From contig JAEUUA010000013.1 in assembly GCA_016787755.1 (NCBI GenBank), positions 186,001-250,000 on the forward strand: a stretch of 64,000 bases of DNA. Direction: 5' to 3'. Positions 53,727 to 61,497 of the stretch are shown here, one piece after another. Position numbers and translations under genes: made by a program. Position 1 is the stretch's first letter, and every line of letters starts with the position of its first letter. The DNA is from Cyclobacteriaceae bacterium. GTDB lineage: Bacteria > Bacteroidota > Bacteroidia > Cytophagales > Cyclobacteriaceae. A model generated the notes under the pieces. That model was not told where the DNA came from and ran no database searches. It was given only the letters and a program-made list of their open reading frames with translations.

Positions 53727-54667
53727 TGGCACCTTATCACCCACCCGCCCTCCTCTTCACCAAACACCTCGAAACGATTTATCCGGCTCTTCTTCGAAAC
53801 GTAAAAGACGTTGAGTACGAGCGTGAACGAATCACCACCCCCGATCATGATTTTTTAGATTTGGATTGGGTAAAGCAAGACTCAAAAAAGTTAGTTATTA
53901 TTTCACATGGCCTGGAAGGAAGTTCCGATCGAGCGTACATAAAGGGGATGGCAAAAATATTTTATGCTAATGGATTTGATGCGCTTGCGTGGAATTATCG
54001 GGGCTGCAGTGGGGAGATGAATAAAAAACTTCGCTTTTATCACAGTGGTGCTACGGACGATCTTGGCTATGTAATTCAACATGCGGAATCGTTAGGATAC
54101 TCAGAAATTAATTTAATTGGATTTAGCCTGGGTGGAAACCTGACCTTAAAGTATGCCGGTGAGCAAGGGAATGCCATTAGTCTAAAAATAAAGAAGATAG
54201 TTACCTTCTCAGTACCTCTTAATCTAAGAAGCAGTTGCGAAAAAATCTCTGTTCCTTCCAATTGGATGTACTCACAACGGTTTTTAAAAAGTCTTAAAAA
54301 GAAAGTAGCCGATAAATCGAATGTGCTGCCGGAACTTAATGTAAGCAGGCTACCTGAAATCAAAACCTTGTTAGAGTTTGATAACACCTACACCGCACCG
54401 TTACATGGCTTCCGCGATGCATTTGATTATTACCATCAATGTAGCGCGATTCGTTTTGTTTCGTCTATTCAGCGACCTACCCTTATTGTTAATGCATTGA
54501 ATGATCCTTTTCTGAGTGCGGATTGCTACCCCACAGAAATTATCAATCCCAATCTAACGTTTGAATACCCACAACGCGGGGGCCATGTTGGGTTCGCATT
54601 ATTCCATAAAAATGGGTTATATTGGTCAGAACTCAGAGCCTTGGATTTTATTCAATCAACCTTATGA
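53726..54667 (+). CDS. YheT-like alpha/beta hydrolase
   Basis: The 313-residue protein belongs to the YheT/ABHD-type hydrolases (COG0429-like). After PPALLFTKHLETIYPALLR comes VIISHGLEGSSDRAYIKGMAKIF, then WNYRGCSGEMN. The nucleophile elbow is LIGFSLGGNLTLKY (Ser at about residue 130), and the acid and histidine are in NALNDPFLS and QRGGHVGFAL. The triad is therefore complete. Substrate unknown; esterase activity is typical of the family. The ATG at 53726 shares a base with the previous stop; a GTG one codon earlier is possible. The stop overlaps the SRAP start (ATGA), so the three genes form a coupled operon. Confidence 0.92.
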   Translation: MAPYHPPALLFTKHLETIYPALLRNVKDVEYERERITTPDHDFLDLDWVKQDSKKLVIISHGLEGSSDRAYIKGMAKIFYANGFDALAWNYRGCSGEMNKKLRFYHSGATDDLGYVIQHAESLGYSEINLIGFSLGGNLTLKYAGEQGNAISLKIKKIVTFSVPLNLRSSCEKISVPSNWMYSQRFLKSLKKKVADKSNVLPELNVSRLPEIKTLLEFDNTYTAPLHGFRDAFDYYHQCSAIRFVSSIQRPTLIVNALNDPFLSADCYPTEIINPNLTFEYPQRGGHVGFALFHKNGLYWSELRALDFIQSTL

Positions 54668-55362
54668 TCGAACGCTATTCGATCCCCGCACCGATAACCG
54701 AACTGATGGCGCGTTTTCAACTTGAAGACTCAGCGCCTTATAAACCTAAATATAATGCAGCCCCCTCGCATCTTCTCCCGGTGATCACCCACGAAAGTCC
54801 GCAAGGGCTCTCCTATTTCTATTGGGGTGTTTCTCCACAATGGGGTAAAAACAAAACGGTAGCCGAACGACTCATCAATACCCGGGTTGAACACATTGAA
54901 GAGAAACCCATGTTGAGAAAAAATCTAAAGCGATACCGCTGTTTGATTCCAGCCGATGGGTTCTTTGCGTGGAAGAAAGTGGGGAAAAAAACTTCGATCC
55001 CCTGGCGCTTCATTCCCAAACAAAAAAATATTATTTCCTTCCCGGGCTTGTGGGAAGAGTATGAGGACTCGGAGGGGAATGCGTTTCACACATTTTCCAT
55101 CATTACCACAGCCGCCAACAAAGATGTTGTTGAGGTAACAGAACGAATGCCCATAATTTTTACCCGAACCGAAGAGTTGATTTGGTTGAATAAGGAATCG
55201 ACTGAAGAAATTCTAGTGACACTTCTCAAAAAAAATACGTACGTTGATCTGGATGGATTTACCGTATCGCCCGGAATTAAATCCCCCGATGCGGAAAGTG
55301 CGTTGTTGATCAGACCCACTCCGGCTTCCGATCAATTTGGAAATCTTACGTTGTTCGATTAA
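54664..55362 (+). CDS. SRAP (YedK/HMCES) family protein lacking catalytic residues
   Basis: The 232-residue product clearly has the SRAP fold: KYNAAPSHLLPVI, YWGVSPQWGK, RLINTRVEHIEEKPMLR, RCLIPADGFFAWKK, FPGLWEEY, FSIITTAAN and ERMPIIF. Active family members start MCGR and use Cys2 to trap abasic sites in DNA as a thiazolidine, helped by a Glu in the GFYEW motif and a His in the HxRMP motif. Here the start is MIER (Ile2), the GFYEW equivalent is GFFAW (Ala102) and the HxRMP equivalent is TERMP (Thr159). The Asn in NTRVE is kept. The ATG at 54664 overlaps the previous stop and no MCGR start exists upstream. It may be a non-crosslinking DNA binder or a pseudoenzyme. Confidence 0.9.
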   Translation: MIERYSIPAPITELMARFQLEDSAPYKPKYNAAPSHLLPVITHESPQGLSYFYWGVSPQWGKNKTVAERLINTRVEHIEEKPMLRKNLKRYRCLIPADGFFAWKKVGKKTSIPWRFIPKQKNIISFPGLWEEYEDSEGNAFHTFSIITTAANKDVVEVTERMPIIFTRTEELIWLNKESTEEILVTLLKKNTYVDLDGFTVSPGIKSPDAESALLIRPTPASDQFGNLTLFD

Positions 55363-55368
55363 TTATTT

Positions 55369-55466
55369 ACCGCAAAGTCGCAGCAGGCGCAAAGGAAAAT
55401 TTTAAAACTATTTTTAGTAATCCGAATATTAAAGCCCTTGCACCTTAGTGCCTTTGCGGTTAATTG
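55369..55466. repeat. Palindromic intergenic element between convergent genes
   Basis: ACCGCAAAGTCGCAGCAGG then CGCAAAGG (55369-55395) recurs inverted at about 55434-55465, where the minus strand reads AACCGCAAAGGCACTAAGG then TGCAAGGG. The arms can fold into an imperfect hairpin around a 35-40 bp A/T-rich centre. It fills the 106-bp gap between the SRAP gene and the convergent lipoprotein gene. It shares words with 33343-33373 and 53059-53110. Confidence 0.6.
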
Positions 55467-55468
55467 AA

Positions 55469-56320
55469 TTAGAATCCATCATCCTCTTCCTTCTTGGCAG
55501 GGTCGGTTTTCTTTTGAGGGTCAGTTGAAGAGACTTTGCTTTTCTTTTTAAACAAGTTTCCAAATAGTTTCTTCTTCGGTTTTGCAGCTGTTGAATCAGA
55601 TGGTAAAGGTTCATTATCTAGACTGACTGCCGTGGAATCATTTTTATTTTTATTTTTCTTTCTAAAGAGATTCTTGAAGAAACCGCGCTTTGCTTTTTTA
55701 TCCGTTTTCTTCTTAGCCGCTCTCACTTCACCCTCTTCCTGCATAGCTACCCTCACGTCCGGCAACACCAGGATATCTCGGAAGTACCACATATAGTTAT
55801 CCTGATCTACGTTGTATTTCTCCTTAGTTTTCGTAATGGCATAGGCACTGTCTTCGGCAGCTGCGGGCTTAGCAGATCCGGAAACAGTAAGGGTATCGGT
55901 AATGCTTCTGGCAGCGCTATCTAATGCAGCCGCGATATCCAATGAGTCTGTCTCCTTGTTAGGATAGACAGGCTTCATCTGCACGGTACGCAACGACTTC
56001 AATGCTTTTTTATATGTTTTTTCCGGTAACAATAAATACCGATCCTTTTTCACTCGCCTCACGTGAGGCAAGGAAGGACCCGGCATCACTACGCTGTTGG
56101 TCCACGTAGAATCGCGGGGCGGCAGGGTAATGGCTTTGCTATCGGCAGAGGCCAGTACTTCGCGAGGTTGCGTGGTACTTTCGTTGTAATAGACAAATTT
56201 TTCCTTTTGAGTAGGTTTATCGTATATAAAGGCACTTTGGTAGGCAGGGCAAATAAGGCGCTGAGTACACGAGCTCAGTACAAGGATTAATACTACGCCT
56301 AAGAATAAAGCCCTGGTCAT
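55469..56320 (-). CDS. Lipoprotein with lysine-rich C-terminus
   Basis: The 283-residue protein has a lipoprotein signal (ALFLGVVLILVLSSC, Cys at about 18) followed by TQRLICPAYQSAFIYDK, a start I associate with uncharacterised Cytophagales lipoproteins. The middle is Ser/Thr/Ala rich and probably flexible. It contains YNVDQDNYMWYFRDILVLPDVR at about 168-190. The C-terminal third holds two related basic blocks, RGFFKNLFRKKNKNKND and KKLFGNLFKKKSKVSS, separated by a DST-rich linker, suggesting an internal duplication that could bind membrane or nucleic acid. No enzyme motif seen. It is convergent with the SRAP gene across a palindromic repeat. Confidence 0.8.
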   Translation of the reverse strand: MTRALFLGVVLILVLSSCTQRLICPAYQSAFIYDKPTQKEKFVYYNESTTQPREVLASADSKAITLPPRDSTWTNSVVMPGPSLPHVRRVKKDRYLLLPEKTYKKALKSLRTVQMKPVYPNKETDSLDIAAALDSAARSITDTLTVSGSAKPAAAEDSAYAITKTKEKYNVDQDNYMWYFRDILVLPDVRVAMQEEGEVRAAKKKTDKKAKRGFFKNLFRKKNKNKNDSTAVSLDNEPLPSDSTAAKPKKKLFGNLFKKKSKVSSTDPQKKTDPAKKEEDDGF

Positions 56321-56419
56321 TCCTTATGGATGATCACAATCAACAAAACTAATTAATTAACCCAAGTAATCCGAAGAATATAAGAAATCTAACGCTAATG
56401 CAGTGTACTGAAAATCAGG

Positions 56420-56773
56420 CTATAAGCCCTCTAATTCTTGTCGGATGGCCTTGTTTAAACTCAACACAACCAGATTGTATGAATCGTCAATCCAGGCTTT
56501 CAGAAGCTTATCTCCAATAGTACCATCCATCAGCACGGTATTCCAATGCTTTTTATTCATATGATACCCGGGAAGTACGGCCGGAAATTCCTCCCTTAAC
56601 TGGGCCGCTCGTTCAGGATCGCACTTAAGGTTTACGCTTTCAAACTGCTCAACATCAGTTAGGGCAAACATTTTTCCCATCACTTTAAAAACAAGTGTCT
56701 CCTCCCCAAACGGAAACTCCTCGGTAACCCCTTTCTTTAACAGGCAATAGCTTCTAAAAGACTCGATGTTCAA
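56420..56773 (-). CDS. MmcQ/YjbR family protein
   Basis: The 117-residue protein matches the MmcQ/YjbR family: MNIESFRSYCLLKKGVTEEFPFGEETLVFKVMGKMFAL at the start, NLKCDPERAAQLREEFP in the centre and YHMNKKHWNTVLMDG, then DSYNLVV near the end. Members have a CyaY-like fold and are often called DNA-binding, but the role is not established. Its ATG overlaps the stop of the upstream small membrane protein gene (4 bp), so it is the last gene of the leftward ispG operon. Confidence 0.92.
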   Translation of the reverse strand: MNIESFRSYCLLKKGVTEEFPFGEETLVFKVMGKMFALTDVEQFESVNLKCDPERAAQLREEFPAVLPGYHMNKKHWNTVLMDGTIGDKLLKAWIDDSYNLVVLSLNKAIRQELEGL

Positions 56774-56979
56774 AACAAACGTTTCAAAATCAAATAAAGT
56801 ACGGCCGCCAAAAAAATGGCAATAGAAATCTTATTGACTCCGTGCATCATTTTGATGTTAATGTTAGAAGGTCGGTTTGGGTCCTTCTTGCGGAAAAAAT
56901 ATTCGCCTACTTCCCCCAATGAAAAAAACTCCTTGAAGGATAATTTCTTTTTCTTACCTGTCTCTGTTTGATTTTCCAT
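56770..56979 (-). CDS. Small single-pass membrane protein (DUF6728-like)
   Basis: The 69-residue protein has a basic, soluble N-terminal half (GKKKKLSFKEFFSLGEVGEYFFRKKDPNRP) and one C-terminal membrane helix (ISIAIFLAAVLYLILKRLF). Similar small proteins are common in Bacteroidota (DUF6728, from memory) and have no known function. It lies 4 bp after ispG and overlaps the MmcQ gene, so all three are probably co-translated. Confidence 0.8.
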   Translation of the reverse strand: MENQTETGKKKKLSFKEFFSLGEVGEYFFRKKDPNRPSNINIKMMHGVNKISIAIFLAAVLYLILKRLF

Positions 56980-56983
56980 ATTG

Positions 56984-58945
56984 CTACTGATTTATAGCCA
57001 ACGGCTCAATCCAATTTTTATCTTCCCGTATCAAATCGATCAAGGCATCCACCGCTTGTGGTGTGGGTACATTTCGCTTCACTACTTCTTTACCCCGATA
57101 TAATGTAATCCTACCCGGACCTGAACCTACGTAGCCATAATCTGCATCCGCCATTTCACCGGGGCCATTGACAATGCAACCCATAATGCCAATTTTAATT
57201 CCCTTGAGATGACTGGTGCGCGAGCGAATTTTTGCTGTGGTCTCCTGTAAATCAAAAAGGGTGCGCCCGCAGGAAGGACATGAAATATATTCTGTTTTTG
57301 AAATACGGGTGCGCGTTGCCTGCAAAATTCCAAAGGCAGTTTCATTGATCATTTTATCTGATCCACAATGTTCAGCAGCTATAAAAACTCCATCGCCAAG
57401 TCCATCGATCAGCAAGCCCCCAAGATCAGTGGCTGCATACAATTGTAATTGATCCGGGGTGAGATCGGCATAAGCCCGGCCAATGGCAACCGGAACATGA
57501 CAATTACGATTCAACAATTCTACAAATAACCTGCGTTGCTCGGCAAGTCCATGATCATTGTAGGTATCAATCAAAAGCACTGCCGTTGAATCGGTATTCA
57601 GTTTATTAATGAACTCATCCGAAAGATCTTTTAATTGAGTATAGATAAAATTCAAGTGCGGTGAAGACTCCACGCCTGCTAAGTAATCTTGGGGAACTAT
57701 GAATGGAAATGTGCGTGGCTTATGTTTGTGCGTCAACCAGGTAGCATGATTAAAGATTAACCCCAGCGTGCCTGGAATTTCAAAATCAATTGAGCGATCA
57801 CCCAGAAAAATATAATCGCAGGCCATATCGGTGATGTTCCATTTATCCAACGGAACAGAATATTGATACCCTACAGCAAATAAGGAAGCAGCCGTTATTT
57901 TTTCTTTTGCTGAGAAGTCGGCAATGACACGCGGAACTTGATGACCCCCAAAATTTTGAACTTCATGGGTATGTCTGCGCGTATAGGAAAACGGATCTAT
58001 CGGATAGTTTGTAATCTCAGGAATTGGGTAAGACTCTTTTCTATTTTCATATCGTTTTGCTAATTCCTGTGCCACCGGTACTTCCGCTTCAGGTTCTTCG
58101 GTTAGTGAAACCCGAATCGTATCACCCAATCCATCTTCTAACAACGTTCCAATCCCTACCGATGATTTTATCCGGCCATCTTCGCCATCACCGGCTTCGG
58201 TAACTCCCAAATGCAACGGATAGGGTTTAAAATTTTCTTCATCCAACTTCTGCACCAGCAACCGATAAGCCTGGATCATTACTTGGGGATTGCTCGCCTT
58301 CATGGAGAGCACGATATCATAATAATTCAAATCCTCACAGATGCGTAAAAACTCCAATGCCGATTCAACCATTCCCAAGGGAGTATCACCATAGCGGCTC
58401 ATAATCCGATCTGAGAGTGAACCATGGTTGGTGCCTATGCGCATGGCAGTACCATACTCCTTACAAATCTTCACCAACGGAGTAAATTTCTTTCGGATGC
58501 GATCTAATTCTTCCTGATACGCGTCATCGGTGTAAGCTATTTCTTCAAATCTTTTCTTGTCGGCATAGTTTCCAGGGTTTACACGAACCTTTTCGATTAA
58601 CCGGGCAGCCAACTCCGCAGCATTGGGTGTAAAGTGAATATCCGCGATCAGCGGAACAGAATAGCCTCGCTCGCGCAATCCTTTTTTAATCACTTCCAGA
58701 TTTTGAGCTTCCTTCATACTCGGAGCGGTAATCCGCACATATTCGCACCCAGCCTCCACCATTCTTATCGTTTGCTCTATAGATCCCTGCGTGTCCATCG
58801 TATCAATGGTAGTCATTGACTGCACCCGAATCGGATAATCGCCTCCCATGGGCAGCCCCCCAATGTTTACAACCCGTGTTTTTCTGCGTTTATAGCTCAC
58901 CAGGCTGGTACAATACTGTTTTAACTGAAGAATCTGATTACTCAC
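56984..58945 (-). CDS. ispG: 4-hydroxy-3-methylbut-2-enyl diphosphate synthase IspG (long form)
   Basis: The 653-residue enzyme catalyses the penultimate step of the MEP isoprenoid pathway, supplying among others the menaquinone side chain. The TIM-barrel part starts RVVNIGGLPMGGDYPIRVQSM and includes RITAPSMKEAQNLEVIKKG and VRVNPGNYADKK. The C-terminal iron-sulfur domain carries three cluster cysteines, two in SCPSCGRTLFD and one in GIMGCIVNGPGEMADADYGYVG. The extra 250 or so residues in the middle (about 260-500) are the A* insertion found in plant, chlamydial and Bacteroidota forms, whereas the E. coli enzyme has about 370 residues. It heads an operon with the small membrane protein and MmcQ genes. 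Confidence 0.97.
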   Translation of the reverse strand: MSNQILQLKQYCTSLVSYKRRKTRVVNIGGLPMGGDYPIRVQSMTTIDTMDTQGSIEQTIRMVEAGCEYVRITAPSMKEAQNLEVIKKGLRERGYSVPLIADIHFTPNAAELAARLIEKVRVNPGNYADKKRFEEIAYTDDAYQEELDRIRKKFTPLVKICKEYGTAMRIGTNHGSLSDRIMSRYGDTPLGMVESALEFLRICEDLNYYDIVLSMKASNPQVMIQAYRLLVQKLDEENFKPYPLHLGVTEAGDGEDGRIKSSVGIGTLLEDGLGDTIRVSLTEEPEAEVPVAQELAKRYENRKESYPIPEITNYPIDPFSYTRRHTHEVQNFGGHQVPRVIADFSAKEKITAASLFAVGYQYSVPLDKWNITDMACDYIFLGDRSIDFEIPGTLGLIFNHATWLTHKHKPRTFPFIVPQDYLAGVESSPHLNFIYTQLKDLSDEFINKLNTDSTAVLLIDTYNDHGLAEQRRLFVELLNRNCHVPVAIGRAYADLTPDQLQLYAATDLGGLLIDGLGDGVFIAAEHCGSDKMINETAFGILQATRTRISKTEYISCPSCGRTLFDLQETTAKIRSRTSHLKGIKIGIMGCIVNGPGEMADADYGYVGSGPGRITLYRGKEVVKRNVPTPQAVDALIDLIREDKNWIEPLAINQ

Positions 58946-59033
58946 GTTCCAATTGGATTTATAGACAAAATTAACCCTTTGACAGGGACTTTTGTTCGGA
59001 TAAATGAAAACTTAAGGCCAAGGATTAATAGGG

Positions 59034-59738
59034 CTAAATATCGCCTAACTGGGGTCTGATGAGAATTTCCTCCACAACACTTCTGGGTGACATTGAATGA
59101 GCTGAAAAAACTGCCTCTGCAACGTCCTCAGGTTTCATAAAGCGACTGTCGGGCAAATCACTGGCAGCCCAACTTGCTGTTCGGGTAGCCCCCGGTAATA
59201 TAGCTGTTACCCGAATTCCAAACTCTTTTAGCTCCTCACGCAAGACTTTTGAAAATCCCAGTAGCGCAAACTTTGAAATGGCGTAGGAACCACCATTTGG
59301 ATAGGCCATAAAACTGGCAATAGAACACATATTGAAAATATGGCCTGCCTTGTTCTCTTTCATTTTATGAACAAGCCCTCGGGTTGTATAATAGGCACTA
59401 TACACATTTCCTTCAATCATTCCTTCCAGGGTTCCATCCGGTTCGTCCATTATCTGTCCTGGTATAAAATAGCCTGCGTTGTTCACCAACACATCTATCG
59501 GTCTGTTCAAATTATTTATAGCATCTGTAAATTGTTTTACCTGGGGCTTATCTGACATATCGGCCACATATTGAAATACGTTAATCTTGAATTTTGATTC
59601 AAAATCTTTCTTCAGCTGAATCAGATCGTTCTGATTTCGGGCACACGTGGCAATATCAAAACCGTTTGCAGCAAATTTCTCCAAAATAGCCCGACCAATC
59701 CCTTTTGTCCCTCCTGTAACTACAATCAACTTATGCAT
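59034..59738 (-). CDS. Short-chain dehydrogenase/reductase (SDR)
   Basis: The 234-residue protein is a classical SDR: nucleotide-binding motif VVTGGTKGIGRAI (residues 6-18), VLVNNAGYF, catalytic Ser in CSIASF, the YxxxK pair in YAISKFALLGFSKVL, and the following ILPGATRT. It should oxidise or reduce an alcohol or carbonyl with NAD(P)(H), but the substrate is not indicated; similar proteins are often labelled 3-oxoacyl-ACP reductase-like. It is divergent from the MlaE-like gene and 88 bp downstream of the ispG start, on the same strand. Confidence 0.93.
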   Translation of the reverse strand: MHKLIVVTGGTKGIGRAILEKFAANGFDIATCARNQNDLIQLKKDFESKFKINVFQYVADMSDKPQVKQFTDAINNLNRPIDVLVNNAGYFIPGQIMDEPDGTLEGMIEGNVYSAYYTTRGLVHKMKENKAGHIFNMCSIASFMAYPNGGSYAISKFALLGFSKVLREELKEFGIRVTAILPGATRTASWAASDLPDSRFMKPEDVAEAVFSAHSMSPRSVVEEILIRPQLGDI

Positions 59739-59750
59739 GAGAAATTATTT

Positions 59751-59758
59751 TATCTTTG
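59751..59758 (+). promoter_or_regulatory. Predicted -7 element for the MlaE/MlaF-like operon
   Basis: TATCTTTG is an exact match to TAnnTTTG. It covers a TTG at 59756 that could otherwise be read as a start, and so supports the ATG at 59786 with a leader of about 20 nt. No clear -33 box was found. Confidence 0.5.
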
Positions 59759-59785
59759 AGCAATATAGCATTTGAACTTTATTGC

Positions 59786-60514
59786 ATGAAGGGTTTTGGT
59801 CGGTACATTATTTTTTTAGGCTCGTTATTCGTTAGGCGAGAGACTTTCATGACCTATTACAAGTTAACGATGGAGGAGTGTATAAATATTGGCGTCAAGT
59901 CAATACTGCTGTTTGTTCTTGTTTCCTCTTTTATGGGTGGAGTAACTACGCTCCAAACTGGCGCTAACCTGGTAAGCCCCTTTGTCCCCCGATTTATTAT
60001 TTCAAACGTAGTTCGCGAAATGACAATTTTGGAATTGGCGCCTACCATTATGGCTATTATCTATGCGGGTAAAGTGGGCTCAAGTATGTCGGGTGGGTTA
60101 GGGACCATGCGTATTACAGAACAAATTGATGCACTTGAAGTGATGGGTATCAATGCTGCTTCCTACCTGGTGCTTCCAAAAATAGTTGCGTCTCTGATGA
60201 TGTATCCGCTCTTAGTAATCATTTCAGGCATCTGTGCGTTGCTGGGTGGCTACCTGGTGGGTACGCTAACTGAGATATTAACACCCACGGAATATGTGTA
60301 TGGCATTCGCTATTCATTCAACGAATTTTTTATTTCGTTTGCACTTATCAAGTCGTTCGTGTTTGCCTTCCTCATCGCGTCAATTTCTTCCTTCAAAGGA
60401 TACTTTACCAAAGGAGGTGCATTGGAGGTGGGTATTGCCAGCACACAGGCGGTAACCGCCAGCATTATTGCCATTTTGTTAGCCGATTATTTCCTAGCCT
60501 ATCTTCTACTCTAA
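59786..60514 (+). CDS. MlaE-type ABC transporter permease
   Basis: The 242-residue protein is an MlaE/YrbE permease: GVKSILLFVLVSSFMGGVTTLQ, then ELAPTIMAIIYAGKVGSSMSGGLGTMRITEQIDALEVMGIN, with the conserved EQIDAL coupling segment, and five or six membrane helices. Such permeases move phospholipids or related lipids between the membranes with MlaF-type ATPases and MCE proteins. I start it at ATG 59786 because the upstream TTG lies within the predicted -7 box. The ATPase gene follows after 7 bp. No MCE (MlaD) gene is in view. Confidence 0.95.
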   Translation: MKGFGRYIIFLGSLFVRRETFMTYYKLTMEECINIGVKSILLFVLVSSFMGGVTTLQTGANLVSPFVPRFIISNVVREMTILELAPTIMAIIYAGKVGSSMSGGLGTMRITEQIDALEVMGINAASYLVLPKIVASLMMYPLLVIISGICALLGGYLVGTLTEILTPTEYVYGIRYSFNEFFISFALIKSFVFAFLIASISSFKGYFTKGGALEVGIASTQAVTASIIAILLADYFLAYLLL

Positions 60515-60521
60515 ATACGCT

Positions 60522-61271
60522 ATGATTAAGATCAAAAATATTTCAAAATCATTTGACGATAAGGAAGTGATTAATGGCATTAGTGGTGAATTTGTTAAAG
60601 GGAAAACCAATCTGATCATTGGTGCCAGTGGAACCGGGAAAAGCGTGCTCCTCAAATGTATTGTTGGATTAATTCAGCCTGATACAGGAAATGTATTTTA
60701 TGATCTCCGGAATTTTACGGAAGCCGATAAAGAAATGAAATCCGAAATCCGAAGAGAAATCGGGATGCTCTTTCAAGGGGGAGCTTTATTTGATTCCAAA
60801 AATGTAGAAGAAAATATAATGTTTCCGCTTAACATTCTGACCCGCATGTCAGCCGCGGATAAGATAGAGCGGGTTAATTTTTGTCTACAACGGGTGGGGC
60901 TCGAGGGAGTAAATAAAAAGATGCCTTCTGAAATAAGTGGTGGAATGAAGAAGCGCGTGGGGATTGCCCGGGCCATTGTAAATAATCCCAATTATTTATT
61001 TTGTGACGAACCTAATTCAGGATTAGACCCACAAACATCCATTGTGATTGATGAACTTATTATGGAGATAACGCATGAATTCGATATCACCACCGTAGTA
61101 GTAACTCACGATATGAACTCGGTAATGGGAATTGGTGAACGTGTAATGTTTTTACATAAAGGACATAAACTTTGGGATGGATCGAATAAAGATATTGCTC
61201 ATTCAGGTGTTCAAGAACTTGAGGAATTTGTTTTTACAAACAAAATTATGAAGAACCTGAAAGTAGGTTAG
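60522..61271 (+). CDS. MlaF-type ABC transporter ATPase
   Basis: The 249-residue ATPase shows Walker A GASGTGKSVLLKC (about residues 36-48), a Q-loop at MLFQGGALFDS, the signature EISGGMKKRVGIARA and Walker B YLFCDEPNSGLD, then the H-loop in VVVTHDMNSV. The FQGGALFDS and ISGGMKKRV forms are those of lipid-transport (MlaF-like) ATPases. It pairs with the permease 7 bp upstream to energise lipid movement between the membranes. The gene is convergent with the histidine kinase gene. Confidence 0.96.
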   Translation: MIKIKNISKSFDDKEVINGISGEFVKGKTNLIIGASGTGKSVLLKCIVGLIQPDTGNVFYDLRNFTEADKEMKSEIRREIGMLFQGGALFDSKNVEENIMFPLNILTRMSAADKIERVNFCLQRVGLEGVNKKMPSEISGGMKKRVGIARAIVNNPNYLFCDEPNSGLDPQTSIVIDELIMEITHEFDITTVVVTHDMNSVMGIGERVMFLHKGHKLWDGSNKDIAHSGVQELEEFVFTNKIMKNLKVG

Positions 61272-61282
61272 TCCGTTTATTT

Positions 61283-61494
61283 TTCCCGCAGATTACACTG
61301 AATTTACTTGAGGTCCATCACAAACAAGTGATTACTTACCTCACACTATCTGGTATTAAACTGGGATTACTTGTTAATTTTAATTGTTCGGAAATTGATA
61401 AATCGATCTTTAGGAAAATAAATGGATTATAATAAGTTAAATTTTCTCACTTGCATTGAAACAAATCAGCGAATTCTGCGCTATCTGCAGGAAA
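61283..61494. repeat. Inverted-repeat-bounded intergenic element
   Basis: TTTCCCGCAGATTACACTG (61283-61301, similarity continuing to 61309) recurs in inverted form at 61468-61494, where the minus strand reads TTTCCTGCAGATAGCGCAG; I count 20 matches over 27 positions. About 158 A/T-rich bases lie between them, without a plausible gene. The element fills the 226-bp gap between the convergent ABC and kinase genes. It could be a terminator-associated repeat or a decayed miniature element. Confidence 0.5.
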
Positions 61495-61497
61495 TTT

